Source of the DNA: Montifringilla adamsi
Taxonomy: Eukaryota; Chordata; Aves; Passeriformes; Passeridae
Assembly: GCA_017590115.1 (NCBI GenBank)
Contig: JAGGNK010013558.1
Coordinates: 8,979,752-9,043,751, forward strand
Direction of reading: 5' to 3'
DNA length: 64,000 nt
In this document: positions 53,614 to 64,000 of the stretch, one piece after another
How the letters are laid out: every line of letters starts with the position of its first letter
Position numbering within the stretch: position 1 is the stretch's first letter
Position numbers and translations under genes: made by a program
Notes under the pieces: model-generated
Told to the model about the DNA's origin: nothing
The model's database searches: none
Seen by the model: the letters and a program-made list of their open reading frames with translations, nothing else

Positions 53614-53688
53614 CATAGAAGAACGTTTGGGTTCGAAGGGGCTTTAAAGATCCTCTCATTCCAAAACCCCTACCATGGACAGGGACAC
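53614..53688 (-). mobile_element. CR1-type LINE 3'-end remnant
   Basis: The plus strand reads CATAGAAGAACGTTTGGGTT, then GGGGCTTTAAAGATCCTC, CCAAAACCCC and CCATGGACAGGGACAC. In order and spacing this is the reverse complement of the best-known CR1 3' end of birds, with about one change per ten bases. The similarity stops just after GGGACAC, where typical copies continue, so the copy is sharply truncated. The element points right to left. An ATG inside it opens the 188-codon frame to the right, which therefore has no support as a gene. Confidence 0.8.
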
Positions 53689-54241
53689 AATGCTTTATTT
53701 CACAAGATTTTTCAGGGTTGTAAGGGGATTTGAGGTCTGTGGGAAGCTCAGTTTCTCTCTTCACCGATGGGCTCAGTGGATCCCCTCAGCAGGGAGCACC
53801 ACAGAGGTGATGGTTCCTGTGGAAGGGCTGGCTTGGGCCGTGCAGCCATTTGTACACAGCTCTTTCATGGACCGTGATGCAAGACTACAAAGGAATTTGC
53901 ACAGAATTCAGTATAAAACTAAAGCCATAGAGCATGGAGGGTATATGCAACACTGCACCCGTGGCTCCCATGCTCTTCCTCAGCTTGCCTGGATTTGGCG
54001 TGCTGGAGAGCCCAGGGTACTCTGTCGAGAGAAAAACCCATCTTGGACTCATTGGCTTGGAGATCTTAAAGGAGCTTGGGCTAATTATTTTATAAGAATT
54101 CTTTTGCCCATCCTAATGAGGAATTGTGTAATTTTCCATGTTGTCATATCCAGCCTAGCGACTATCTATAGTACTCATCCTATTTTCCTATATTTTCTTC
54201 CCTATGATAGAGCTAAGTGTTTTCAAAGAGACAAATTTTAA
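53675..54241 (+). other. 188-codon open frame starting in CR1, not supported as a gene
   Basis: The frame begins at the ATG of the CR1-derived CCATGGACAGG and continues to 54241. The translation has no recognised domain. Its first two-thirds lie in DNA with fewer stop codons because of higher GC, and a TATAAAA word at 53912-53918 is embedded inside it. A repeat-derived start and absence of family similarity argue against a protein. The GC-richer part might itself be an unrecognised old repeat such as an LTR. Confidence 0.15.
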
Positions 54242-57200
54242 AAATAGGGCAGTGGGAAACATGCAAGGAGATATAGAAAGAGGCATGCAGCTGTAAGTAA
54301 AAATGCTACCAGATAAATAAGCTGAGACCCTCCCCCCAGTCCCTTGTCTCCTAGGGCTTAGTCTCAGGCCTTTTGAGGACTTCCATGGACTTCAGCAGGC
54401 ATTGGGTTAAGCCCTTAATCCTTTATTTTAAACTTACATTGACCCAAGGGTTATTTAGTTTTTTCAGGAAATCTGTGTGGTTTTTTATTTTCCTTTTTCT
54501 TTCCAGGTGCTGGGTAAATAATTTCTTCTTTTCTAGATTATCAAGACTACCTTATCCTCTCATTGAGTCATATGTTTATTGGTGATTTCTCTATTTATGA
54601 TGAGTTGCACACTATCCTGGGCAATTTGTAGAAAGATAATACTTAGTTCTGAAAAAAAGAAAACAACCCTCATTTCATTTTGCAGTTCACTTTTCTGTTG
54701 TGGGTTGCATTCCAATTTTTTTCTTCTTAGCTACTTGCTCTATTATTAATTTAAAAGTTCTCCAGCAAATTCTTGCTGTACTAGTCTAGGGAAAATTTTA
54801 CTAAACCATCCTGTCAGTAACATTGAGCATTTATTGATATTTCAGATGCTGGTAGACAGAATGCTGCAATAATCAGTCTGCCATGTCTCAGTAATCTTCT
54901 ATTCAGAATTCCTCTTTTTCACACATTCTACTGACTCTATGTGCAGGTTTCTGTCAGTGCCTGTTGAATCAGACTCAATAAATCTGTAGGGTGAAAGGTA
55001 CCTTTCCTGCAGATGTTATCTTTGTCCCTACATACCCAAATCTGTGTCCCATATTTGAAAGGCCTTGGAGTTCTTTGAAAAAAGTGTCATGGTAAGATAC
55101 ATGTAAAAGGGCTTGAAGTTTTTAATGTGGAAAATGAAGTGTGAGATTGGCAAAATCAATTGAAAATTCAAACTTGTAGTAGAAATAGCATCAGCTGAAT
55201 AGAATATATAAGAAAGTAACAAAAAATGATTTGACTTTTACTTTTTAACACTTTGAAACAAGATTTTGCTTGAAACAGTTTTTGTTTCAAATCTGGGCTT
55301 CAAAAGATATAAATATATTAAAATAAAGAGTTACTTTAATATTTTTTACTTTATGGTGTGCACACACAAATTTAAAGTATTCCAAAACTTTTAATGATTA
55401 TTTAGATTTGATTTTGAGCTTTTCAAACAGATTCTTTAAAAATAGTAGATCACCCTTAGCTATTCCTGCTATTGATTAAGCTGGTATTAAAGGAATAAGG
55501 AGTACAAGTATTGCATCCAGATTTGTGCAAAGCAGTGGTCAGAAGCGTGGCCGAGTTATTGACCATGTTAAGTCAGAAGATTTTCTAAATACCAACATGT
55601 TACCAAAGTGATAAATGTGAGAAGCAAATGATATGAAGGCAATCTCACCTCTAATGGGTGAGTTTAATGGGGTAAATAAATAGCTGCACAAGGTTTTGCT
55701 AGTCAGTCAGAGATGTTGGGAGCTGTAGAGACTGCACACTTTCAAAGGCAGAGTTCATTTGTCCTGGGGGTCCACCAGTTGTTCATTCCAGTTGCTGTGT
55801 GTATTTTTTCTTTATTTGAAGTTGGCTCTTCCATTTATTTCTGCATTTGCTTTGCATCCTCCAGCTGCTACAGTCCTTGCTTTAGTCCTGTTTAAGGAGT
55901 CTTAAGTTAGGCAGTGGCAGCTGCTCACTCCTCATTGGGTTGTTTTGGGATCAGGGAGAGGCTCTTTATGCTGTCTATAGAGCTCTGGCTTTCCTGGCAG
56001 GCACTTTGGCCTCTGTCTTGCAGCCCCTTTGGCCCTTATGGCTGTAGTAGGGAGAAGCAAAGGGAATATGATTTCCAGAACCAAGCTGGGCTCTGTAGCA
56101 GGAAGGTGTGTGCCTGTGTGCCCAGACATGCCAGTTTGTGTCCAGATATTTTGTTTGTCTGTGAGACTGAGTTTTTATTAAAAGCAGTATTGGGCTGTGT
56201 TGGCTTTATAATTTTAATAGCCAAGCAAAGCATACAGAGTATAAAGCTCATAATCAAACTTCTGTTCTTGCCAGAATAGTGTTTGTCTGAGTGCAGAATA
56301 GTAGGAAGTAGTTATGGCGTTCCTTTATTCATTAACAGAAATAATTGAGGTCACCCTTGTATCAGCAGTATTCTTTCATCTAGTAAATGATTATGTAAAA
56401 GTGAATTTGAAATGACCTAATTCTTTAACACATACTTCTCACACAGATGGTTACATATGCTGGATCTAGGACTCAGATAGCTGCTGATGGGAACTGCAGC
56501 AATCTGCAATAGAGATGGGCATTTGGGCTTGAACTGTTACCCAAAATCAAGATGTGATCTGTGAGCAGTGGCTGAAAGCTGCAGGGGTGTCCCAGGTGGG
56601 ATTGTAGTTGAGAAATTGTAATGGAACAGCTTTTGTTGCTACTCTTCATCTGCTCTTTCTTGTCCATAACTGGAGGACTTTACTGCTGGGAGTGTCAGTC
56701 CTGAGCACTTACTTACAGATAAACATTTTTTTTCTTCTAAAGAAAGAGGAGTAGTGAATGTAATGGAAATTTCGTCATTGTATAGCAAGTATTTAGAGTT
56801 TTAATTTCAACAATGCTGATTTAATGAAAATTGGCTCCTGCTGCTGGGAACTTGTTAAGAGGCCCTCCTTCTTGACTGCAGGTGGGTTTTAACTTGCTGG
56901 TTTCAAAGCAGGCACTAATACAGACTGTCAATTTCTACTTAAAAGAAGATTGTTATCAGTCCCCTTGATACTTTCTGCCTGACAGCTAAACTTCTTCCTC
57001 AAAGAGGTTAGATATACATAACTAAGCAGTAAATACCCCAATGACACATCACAGTGCTTTACAAAAAATGGCAAAGAGAAGGAAAGGCTTAATCTACAAT
57101 ACACTGCAAATTATTTCCTTGAGCTGCATATTTTTGTTCCAGATAGAATGTCCAGGGAAGTGAACCGAGAAAATGTCACATAAGTCGCAATATGCAGAAG

Positions 57201-57302
57201 GCAATGCCTTGGTTTGACACAGCTGAAAAAAATGCAGCTTTCAGCCTTGAAAATGTTGCTTTTGCCTGACTAACACATCAGCAAAGTTGGGAAATGGGCT
57301 CC
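54242..57302. other. Gene-free sequence left of the solo LTR
   Basis: No gene was recognised. A 121-codon plus-strand frame at 55914-56279 overlaps minus-strand frames of 65-73 codons and has no domain. The stretch immediately left of the LTR shows no internal retroviral sequence, which supports calling that LTR solo. Confidence 0.65.
57297..57302. repeat. Left candidate target-site duplication of the LTR
   Basis: GGCTCC directly left of the LTR matches GCCTCC directly right of it at five of six positions. Six-base duplications are typical of several retroviral classes. One mismatch would fit an old insertion, but a short match like this is not decisive. Confidence 0.4.
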
Positions 57303-57873
57303 TGTTGTGACTTAACCTCAACTAAGCCCCACACTCCTTTCCTCCCTCCCATGGGATGGGTTAGAGAATTGGAAGGGTAAGAATGAAAACCCTTGTGTGT
57401 TGAGATAAAACCAGTTTTAATAGGTAAAGGAATAGCCACTCCCTGATGCAAAGGAAAACAACAAATTCACTCACCATTTCCCATGGTGAGTGGGCAAATG
57501 TTCAGCCATCTCCAGGAGAGCAGGGCCCCACACACCTAATGGTGACACAGAAAGACAAACACTGCCACTCTGAGCATCCACCCTTCCTTGTCCTTCCCCA
57601 GCTTTACACACCGAGCCTGGCACCACATGGTCTGGGACATCCCCTGGGGCAGTTGGGGTCAGCTGTTCTGCCTGGGTCTCCTCCCAGCTTCTTGTGCACC
57701 CCCAACCTCCTCAGGGGTGGGATGAGGAGTAGGAAAGGCTTTGGCTCTCTGCAAGCTCTGCTCAGCAGGATCTAAAACATCCCTGTGTCCTCAGCACTGT
57801 TCCAAGCACAAATGCAAAGCAGAGCCCTTTATTGGCTAATGGGGAGAAAAAACCTCTACACCAGCCAAAACCA
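57303..57873 (-). mobile_element. Solo LTR of an avian endogenous retrovirus
   Basis: From memory, this 571-bp block follows the order of a long terminal repeat that is abundant in bird genomes. On the minus strand it begins TGGTTTTGGCTGG and ends CAACA, giving the TG...CA ends expected of an LTR. Recognisable segments include GTTGGGGTCAGCTG's plus-strand neighbourhood (about 57647-57665), CTTGTGCACCCCCAACCTCC (about 57691-57710) and AGCCATCTCCAGGAGAGCAG (about 57503-57522). The minus strand keeps an ATTAAA polyadenylation-type signal (57421-57416); the usual TATA position near 57610-57601 reads as a decayed GTGTAAAGC. Hexamers flanking it (57297-57302 and 57874-57879) match at five of six bases, as an aged target-site duplication would. 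No gag, pol or env sequence adjoins, so recombination to a solo LTR is likely. The 109-codon frame inside is incidental. ERV class is not assigned. Confidence 0.8.
57468..57492. repeat. Perfect 10-bp inverted repeat inside the LTR
   Basis: CACTCACCAT (57468-57477) and ATGGTGAGTG (57483-57492) are exact reverse complements around TTCCC. It lies in the transcribed part of the LTR between the TATA region and the ATTAAA signal. It may be a private change of this copy, because the form I remember for this repeat does not pair perfectly here. Confidence 0.8.
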
Positions 57874-57879
57874 GCCTCC
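57874..57879. repeat. Right candidate target-site duplication of the LTR
   Basis: GCCTCC follows the AACCA end of the LTR and pairs with the left hexamer GGCTCC with one mismatch. If the LTR edge lies a few bases further right, this assignment fails. Confidence 0.4.
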
Positions 57880-60800
57880 ATGAACAAAACTGTTTTTTTT
57901 ACTCTTATTAAAAAAATTTAAACAGGTTTATGTGAACAAAATGAGACTATTAGAAGGTAAATTAAACAGAAAAATATAGATTCTTTCATAGGGAACTCGA
58001 GTCTTGAAAATGTAGGTGGATGACTTGAGTCAGTGTGCTAATCCAGTCTGTGCAGATGGGAGAGATATCCTGTGCTGCTTTAGACCTTGAAGTTATCTGA
58101 TTCAGACTCCCTCTGTTGTCAGTGGAAATATGTAGGCTTCTGACATAGTTCTTCTCTTCTAGTAGTAAGATAATATTGGTAGGAATTGTTCACCCATTCT
58201 TTGCTAATTATAATGATAAACTTTATGTTAAATGTTGCTTCCTTGCCCTATGGAACATTAATGTTTGCTATGATTTTTTGATGATACCATTATACCAGAA
58301 ATGAAAATGGTATTTGGCTGGCAGAGTTTTTACAGTATTTTAATAGTTCTGTAGTGTCAGTGATGTCAGAACAGGGACGTCTCTCAAGGTTCACTTGTTG
58401 GCACATTTTCAGCTGGGGATGTTGGTCATGCCCAGTTCTGCACTTATCTGTGCTGTACGTACCATGAGCTGCAGAGGCACAGCAAGAACACGAGCTGGAC
58501 ACTAACATGAGCTGAATCTTGCTGTTCACATGATAAGCCTTCTGCCCTTCTCCCCCCTCAGTTTCAGTTTATAGTACATTCATGTAATGTAAGACCATAT
58601 AGAGCCTTTGAAGAATGACTTTTAACCTGCCTATTAAGTTAGAATCTAATTTTGTCTAAAATGGCATTTCACAATCTCATAGTATTCCTGAGAGACTCAC
58701 ATCTCAGTCTAATGTTTTACATTAATACTGATGTTTTTCATAATTGTGCACCATTCTGTGCACTTCTGGTTAAAGATCATAATTATATGGACATCCTCAA
58801 TGAACATATTTTTTTTCAAAGCCATGTGAGCCATCCTCATTGTCATCTACATGGGATGGTTCTCTATGAGGTGCACATGCCCCCCTCACTTTCCAGTTTT
58901 GAAACAATACAGCAAAGATTCATTTGTTGCTCACGCACTGTCTAATCCTTTCCAAACTGGCAGGAAAAAGAATGATTCTTTATTGCTTTTGAACATTTTC
59001 TAATTCTGCAAGCTTTAACTTAATTTCAAAACGTGTAGATGGCTTTAAAATATTGCAAACTCATGTTCATCTAATCCCAGAACAAATAGTTTTAAAAAAT
59101 TCATCTGCCTGCACTAATAGAATATAATCCCTACAATATAAGTGTTGCTCTGCTTAGAAAATAGAGTGGGCATGTAACATCTCTAAACTAAGCTATTCAG
59201 TAAAAAGCAACCTTTGCAATCTTGTAAGCTGTATGAAAATGAGAAATGCTGAACCAAGAGGCAATCTATGTTCACACATCATGTTGTTCTTAATAATTTT
59301 TCTCAAATATGCATTGATGGCTTTTGTATTTAAAGCTGCTACTGTTGTTTATTTTTCAATTTCTTCATTAATGCCAGATTCATATGACATTAGGCAATAA
59401 TTTGCTGAAGTACTAGCATATATTTTATTGCAAAATTGTAATCATGCTTGTCAATTATAAAACTGATTGCATTATATGTCCAAGTTACTTTTGCTTCATA
59501 TAATTTGAAAGAAAAAGAGGGTCCCTAAATCTTCCTGCAGCAGAATAGCTGAAAAAATATTTCAATTATTCATTAGTCACACTAAGATTAATAGCACTCA
59601 GTCATTGACGAAACCCTGTCCTGTAACAATGTGCAATTGTTCATTACTGAAGAGGATGTAATTCTGAGAAACCCATCATTTGATTAATAAAGCTTTATTT
59701 GTGTGTCTTGAATCCAAGTTAGCAAGTTTCTGCTCTGTTCCTTAAAGCCCTCACAATGTGATAAAAATATTTTACTGTGTATGCTGGGAATGATGCAATC
59801 ACTCCAAAGAGAGAGGATCATAGTCCAGGTCATTCCAAATGAATAATGTATATGGTACATCATTGTGAATTATGCTATGTTAGACTGAAAATCCAGCTTA
59901 TAAAATGTTTTAGGATATTTGCAGTTTATTTATTTGAGAAGATTTACCCATTGTTCTTATTCTTTCAATCTTACTGTACAAGGCTCACAGTGGTGAACAT
60001 TGAAACTTTGAGCTTTGTAATGTGAGTTCTCCAGAGCAGCATGAAAATTCCCAGTAATAAAAAAACTGGGAGTCTTTATTCTGTGAGACTGAATTCCCCA
60101 TAAAGCACTGTCAAGGTTAGCTCCAAGGCTTCAGAGTGCTGGGCTCAGGTTTGAATGCTGTGTCACGCTATGGCTTTTTGGTAGCTGGTGAATGGAATGA
60201 GGCAGATTCTGCTAATGGAGGCAGCAGACGGGAAGGGGAGAAGAAAATGCTCCTGGGGGAAGCCAGCAGCAAAAATAGTCCCTATTGAAATTTGCTGTAC
60301 TTGTGCAGTAGATTAGTGGGTAAAGTTCAGAGTACCACACAGAGGAAAGGTTTGCAATGCAGAGCATCCAGGTAACATATGTAGAAGTGTCCCTAAATTT
60401 GTATGGCTCTAGGACAGTCCTGTGAAAAACTGAAGCTTCAGTTGCAAGGCAACCCCTTTGTTGTGAGAGGTCTTGTTCCATTCTGATATGTACCAGACCT
60501 AGAAAAGCAGCTGGTGTCACCTTCTTGGGCTCACCTACAGGTAACTTAGAACTTACAAACTGTATTTTAAATTGCAGAGAAGAGGATAATGGGAGGGATA
60601 ACTGAAACTTTCTTAAAGACCTACTGAGGAAAATATTTGAAAAGATGGATGTTAATATGTTAAACTCAAAACCTGTGTCGTTAATTCCTCTGCTGTGTTT
60701 AACATTACCCAATGTAGAAAGGGAAAACAGGCATTCTGGTAGGGATTTTGAACTGGAATTGGGATAGATCCTACTGGTCTGAGAAAGTTTGTGGCTGTGG

Positions 60801-63800
60801 TTTCTATATTGTAACTAGATGTTCCTTCCGAACCTCCCTTGGGGTTTTTTAGAAATGATGGGTTTTGTATTTACCAGCGGGAGAACACCTGAGATGGGCT
60901 TGTACTGAATGTGTTCCTTTTCTCAGGAGATCGATCTACAAGATAAAGAATAAAAAGGGAAATAAAAAACTTGCAGCTGTACATTTTTTGATGTGAAAGT
61001 TTTACAGAGAAACATGACGAGAGGACTTTTGCTCTGTGTCTTGGGTCAGCTGCAGACGAGTATTTGGCTCCGTCTTCCTAAAGACCGAGAAAGGAAGAGA
61101 CAGTTCTGAGTGAGTGGTTATTATACACATGTTTACACAAAGTGTGGAAATTATCCTTGCAGTCTCATCTTTCCTACTGCTAACTTGCTGGTGGCAAAGC
61201 AGATGTTTCTCACAGGGTGTTGCTTGGCTGTTTGCAAACAGCTTCTCCCAGAGAGATTCCCAAGAGTGTGTAGGTTGCTTGTACAGCAGTGTCTTTCTCC
61301 AGAAGTCCTTGGCTCCTTTTGTGACCCCAACTCTTGCACACCTTATTTGAAAGTTTCATTTCTCCTGAGTGCCTGTCTGGTTTAATTATGATAATTAGCT
61401 CTGCAACATGAGTTTCTTTATTTAAAACTATTTAAAATTATTTCTTGAAATATCTTTAGCAGTAATGTCCAGTAACTGGCAACATGAGTTTCACTACAAC
61501 ACCAACACAAAAAATATTCACTGTATATTAGGAGAAAGCTGCTTTTGTGGACCTAAAGTGATAGAAAACTGAGGGCATGCCATATCTCTATACCAAGGCA
61601 GTACTATTAAATTTAAACACAATTTCATGAAATATATTGAAATTCTTAGGCTTTTGGGAAATAGAGTAGGACAGGATTTATCATTATTATCTAAATGAAT
61701 AAAAATGTGAAGTTTCTCTGTGTACTGGGAATTGAAGATTTTAGCTAACCTTTTAACAGGAGATCTGGACTCTTTTCAAGTTTCATTACTTTTACAGCAT
61801 CCTGTTTAATGTTCTGCTTTCCCTCTGTCCAAGATCAGGACAATATCTCACTGTCTTGCTGGCACAGTGAGACATTTACTAGGATGGTGAGATATTTTAC
61901 TAGAATAGTGAGCAATTAGGTGTGACAAATTAAGCTCTGCAAGTACCTTGAACTTCTCATGTGAAAACTCCTATTGAAATGTGGGCATTGTTTTTTTCTG
62001 AACAGGTGGGATGAAGACTGCTTGAATTTTGAAGCTCTTTAGCAAGGAAAAGCAGTTCTTAACAGCACCTTTTCTATCAGCTACTTGTTAGAAAGCTTTG
62101 AACAATAGCCATATTATGGATTTTCTGTAGGACCCCTGATTTTGAAGGTGTATCATGTGATTTCAGCCTTCTGTTCTTGCTGCGTTCAGTCTCAGAAATA
62201 ATGGCCTCTGTACTGTTTCCCTAAAGTCTGTATTAGAACAAAGTGTAATAACATCAGTGCTCAATTCAGAAGGTGGTAAGGCATCAGTGCCTGCAGCATT
62301 ATTCACAGTATGAGCACTATATCTGGTGCTGACTGGCTCCTACTATATCACAAAGTGACAGCAAACTTGCTCAACTATGGTTGATCTAAAAAAGCTTTCT
62401 TGAGCAGCGTCCTACAGGAGAGCACAGAAAATTGTGGTTTGTGATTTATATTCACCCAGTTTTACTTGATGTTCTATGTAACTAAATACTGTGTCAGTTA
62501 CTTTTAGGAGATGAAATATTTGTTGTTAAAATTATCTCACCTGTTTTGAAGAAGTATCAGGAGATGTGTTTACAGAACCTTTTCAAGACAGCTTAGATCC
62601 CAAAATGGCTCATGGGGTAGGACTGCACTTACCAACTGCTCTTTTTGCATATATATCCTGGCATAATGCAAAGGGCAGACATGAAATCAAGGCTGCACTG
62701 AGATCCTTAGCCAGATACGAAGATGAGACCTACTACAGTTGACATAAATACATATTATGACAAGCCCATTCTTGATCTTTCACAGTTTGTCCTTTTAAAG
62801 TATCACAAGGCTTCCCCAATTATCTCCCATGAAATCAGTAGAGTGTGACATTGATTTTCACGGGATCAGAGCAGGCACACATTATAAAGGCTGTTTCACT
62901 CTGGTCCTGAAAGGAGTTGTTCTAAAGCAAAGAGTGCATTTGTCTTCCCCTGTGTGTATGTCCCTGCAGCCCCAAAGCCTTTCCATTTTTTAGACTTGTG
63001 TGTGGAAGAGGAATTGGAGAGTGGGTTCAGCAGACCCCAGGAAAGTTGCTGGTGATTACTGTAAATTTCTGGCTTTTTTTCAGCATGATACATTCTCACC
63101 ATTACTGTGAGAACTGTCTCTGTCCTTTAGAGCAGTGCAGTCTGCTTAAAATTGTGTATGGTTCCTTGACATTGTTCCAGTATCCATCAAAATTTCTTTT
63201 GATTCTTTTGATTCTATATATTTACATTGAATGTAACAAGTCTACTATTTTCTAAGACATATTTAAGGGTTTATGTTCCAAGGTGGCAGGGAGATAAATT
63301 CCTGATTCCTGATCTAGCTCCTTCAGCTAAACTGATGAACAGGTATCAGACCATGTAGAACCCAATCCCTTTCTGCCTTGTTTGCTTGTTGGGACTGTGA
63401 TAGAATCAAATCTAAATGATCCAGGACAAACCAATTCATGACTGAAGCCATGAAAGTTACTTGAAACCTTGGACCCGCAGCCCAAGACCTGGGATGCAGT
63501 TTGGCATGGCTGAGGAATGAGGAAGCTGTTAAGGAGAGCTACAAGAAGCAGCTGGAGGAGCTATAGGAATGTTTTCTCTCTTACACAAGTTAATTGAACA
63601 AGTTTATAGAAACCTTTTTCTTCTGTAGGAAAAAACCCCTCAAATACTCTAAAAAAAAGAGACATTTCTAATTTTCTTCAGTAAGAAACAATTGCTTCTG
63701 TGTGTGTTCGTGTCCCAGTAGTCCCAAAGTCTCTATAGACAGCCAGAAGATTTATATTTGAGTGAAAGCCAGTGCATCACACACAGGAGCGTGCAAAAGT

Positions 63801-64000
63801 ACAGTAAACATCCTTCAAACAAATTCTCATGTGCCCTGACTACAAAGTAAATGAAAAGCAATACACAGGGTTGGAAAGAAACCACATTTCTAGGTTGGAT
63901 TCAATAGACTCTTAGTTTTCCCAGTGTATTAGTACTCACTCCGAGTCTGCTGCATCCTGCTTTCTCCCCCACAACACAGCTGAGCTGCACTTTGTCTACC
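57880..64000. other. Gene-free AT-rich sequence
   Basis: No gene is recognised. A 166-codon minus-strand frame at 60212-60712 lacks any domain I know, and three overlapping frames near 61.1-61.4 kb on both strands look incidental. A degenerate 20-21-bp tandem repeat lies at 61867-61918. The stretch 59340-59500 is AT-rich with many homeodomain-like cores and resembles conserved non-coding DNA. Nothing structured was seen in 62-64 kb except a 9-bp tandem duplication near 63196. Confidence 0.65.
61867..61918 (+). repeat. Degenerate tandem repeat, about 2.5 units of 20-21 bp
   Basis: Units start with GTGAGA and contain ATTTACTAG or ATTTTACTAG; the first is 20 bp (61867-61886), the second 21 bp (61887-61907), and a partial third begins GTGAGCAATT. 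Divergence between units suggests an old duplication. Confidence 0.7.

Noticed and set aside
57446..57775. 109-codon proline-rich open frame
   Set aside because: It lies wholly inside the solo LTR and reads antisense to the element; LTRs of this kind do not encode protein.
60212..60712. 166-codon minus-strand open frame
   Set aside because: No recognisable domain, no convincing exon context, and composition like the surrounding non-coding DNA. A protein search and RNA-seq would decide.
63196..63215. Tandem CTTTTGATT repeat resembling the terminal octamers of CR1
   Set aside because: The unit is 9 bp and lacks the TTCTATGA core, and the sequence to its left shows none of the conserved CR1 3' region.
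1..64000. CRISPR arrays, bacterial operons, tRNA or rRNA genes, phage-like modules
   Set aside because: No regularly spaced repeats, no tightly packed same-strand genes, and no cloverleaf or rRNA-like sequence were seen. The repeats point to a bird nuclear genome.
1..64000. Many AATAAA words as polyadenylation sites
   Set aside because: They are frequent by composition alone and none ends a supported transcript.

Overview
This window looks like non-coding nuclear DNA from a bird, probably a passerine or another neoavian. It is AT-rich and CpG-poor, almost free of SINE-like repeats, and carries short, truncated CR1-type LINE ends together with one solo LTR of a type I recognise as common in bird genomes. 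These calls rest on family motifs recalled from memory, because no database search could be run.

I find no protein-coding gene that I can support. The open reading frames are short, overlap on both strands, lack recognisable domains, and are not arranged as exons with convincing splice signals and matching phases. The longest, on the minus strand at about 9.6-10.2 kb, begins with GTG rather than ATG. The second longest, on the plus strand at 53.7-54.2 kb, starts inside a CR1 remnant. The window is therefore most likely a large intron or an intergenic desert.

Layout: 1-13 kb is AT-rich unique sequence with a G-tract pair at 8.0 kb and a GC-richer block at 11.2-11.5 kb. A 49-nt poly-T run lies at 13.1 kb. 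From 13 to 27 kb there is unique sequence with a GC-rich, CAGCTG-bearing block at 16 kb and an 18-bp direct repeat at 16.9 kb. CR1 3'-end remnants, all in minus orientation, lie at 27.6, 40.5 and 53.6 kb. Between them are a G-quadruplex motif (28.15 kb), a perfect 11-bp hairpin (29.3 kb), a strongly GC-rich block (33.0-33.4 kb) and a 57-nt poly-T run (39.5 kb). A 571-bp solo LTR in minus orientation occupies 57.3-57.9 kb, with a decayed TATA region and a retained ATTAAA signal. The rest, to 64 kb, is AT-rich unique DNA.

Several AT-rich stretches keep CpG sites and carry dense homeodomain, POU, FOX or E-box-like motifs (about 4.4, 8.1, 15.5, 36.8, 45.0, 46.7 and 59.4 kb). They have the look of conserved non-coding elements, but only a cross-species alignment could establish this. 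I see no evidence of a new multi-gene system in the window.
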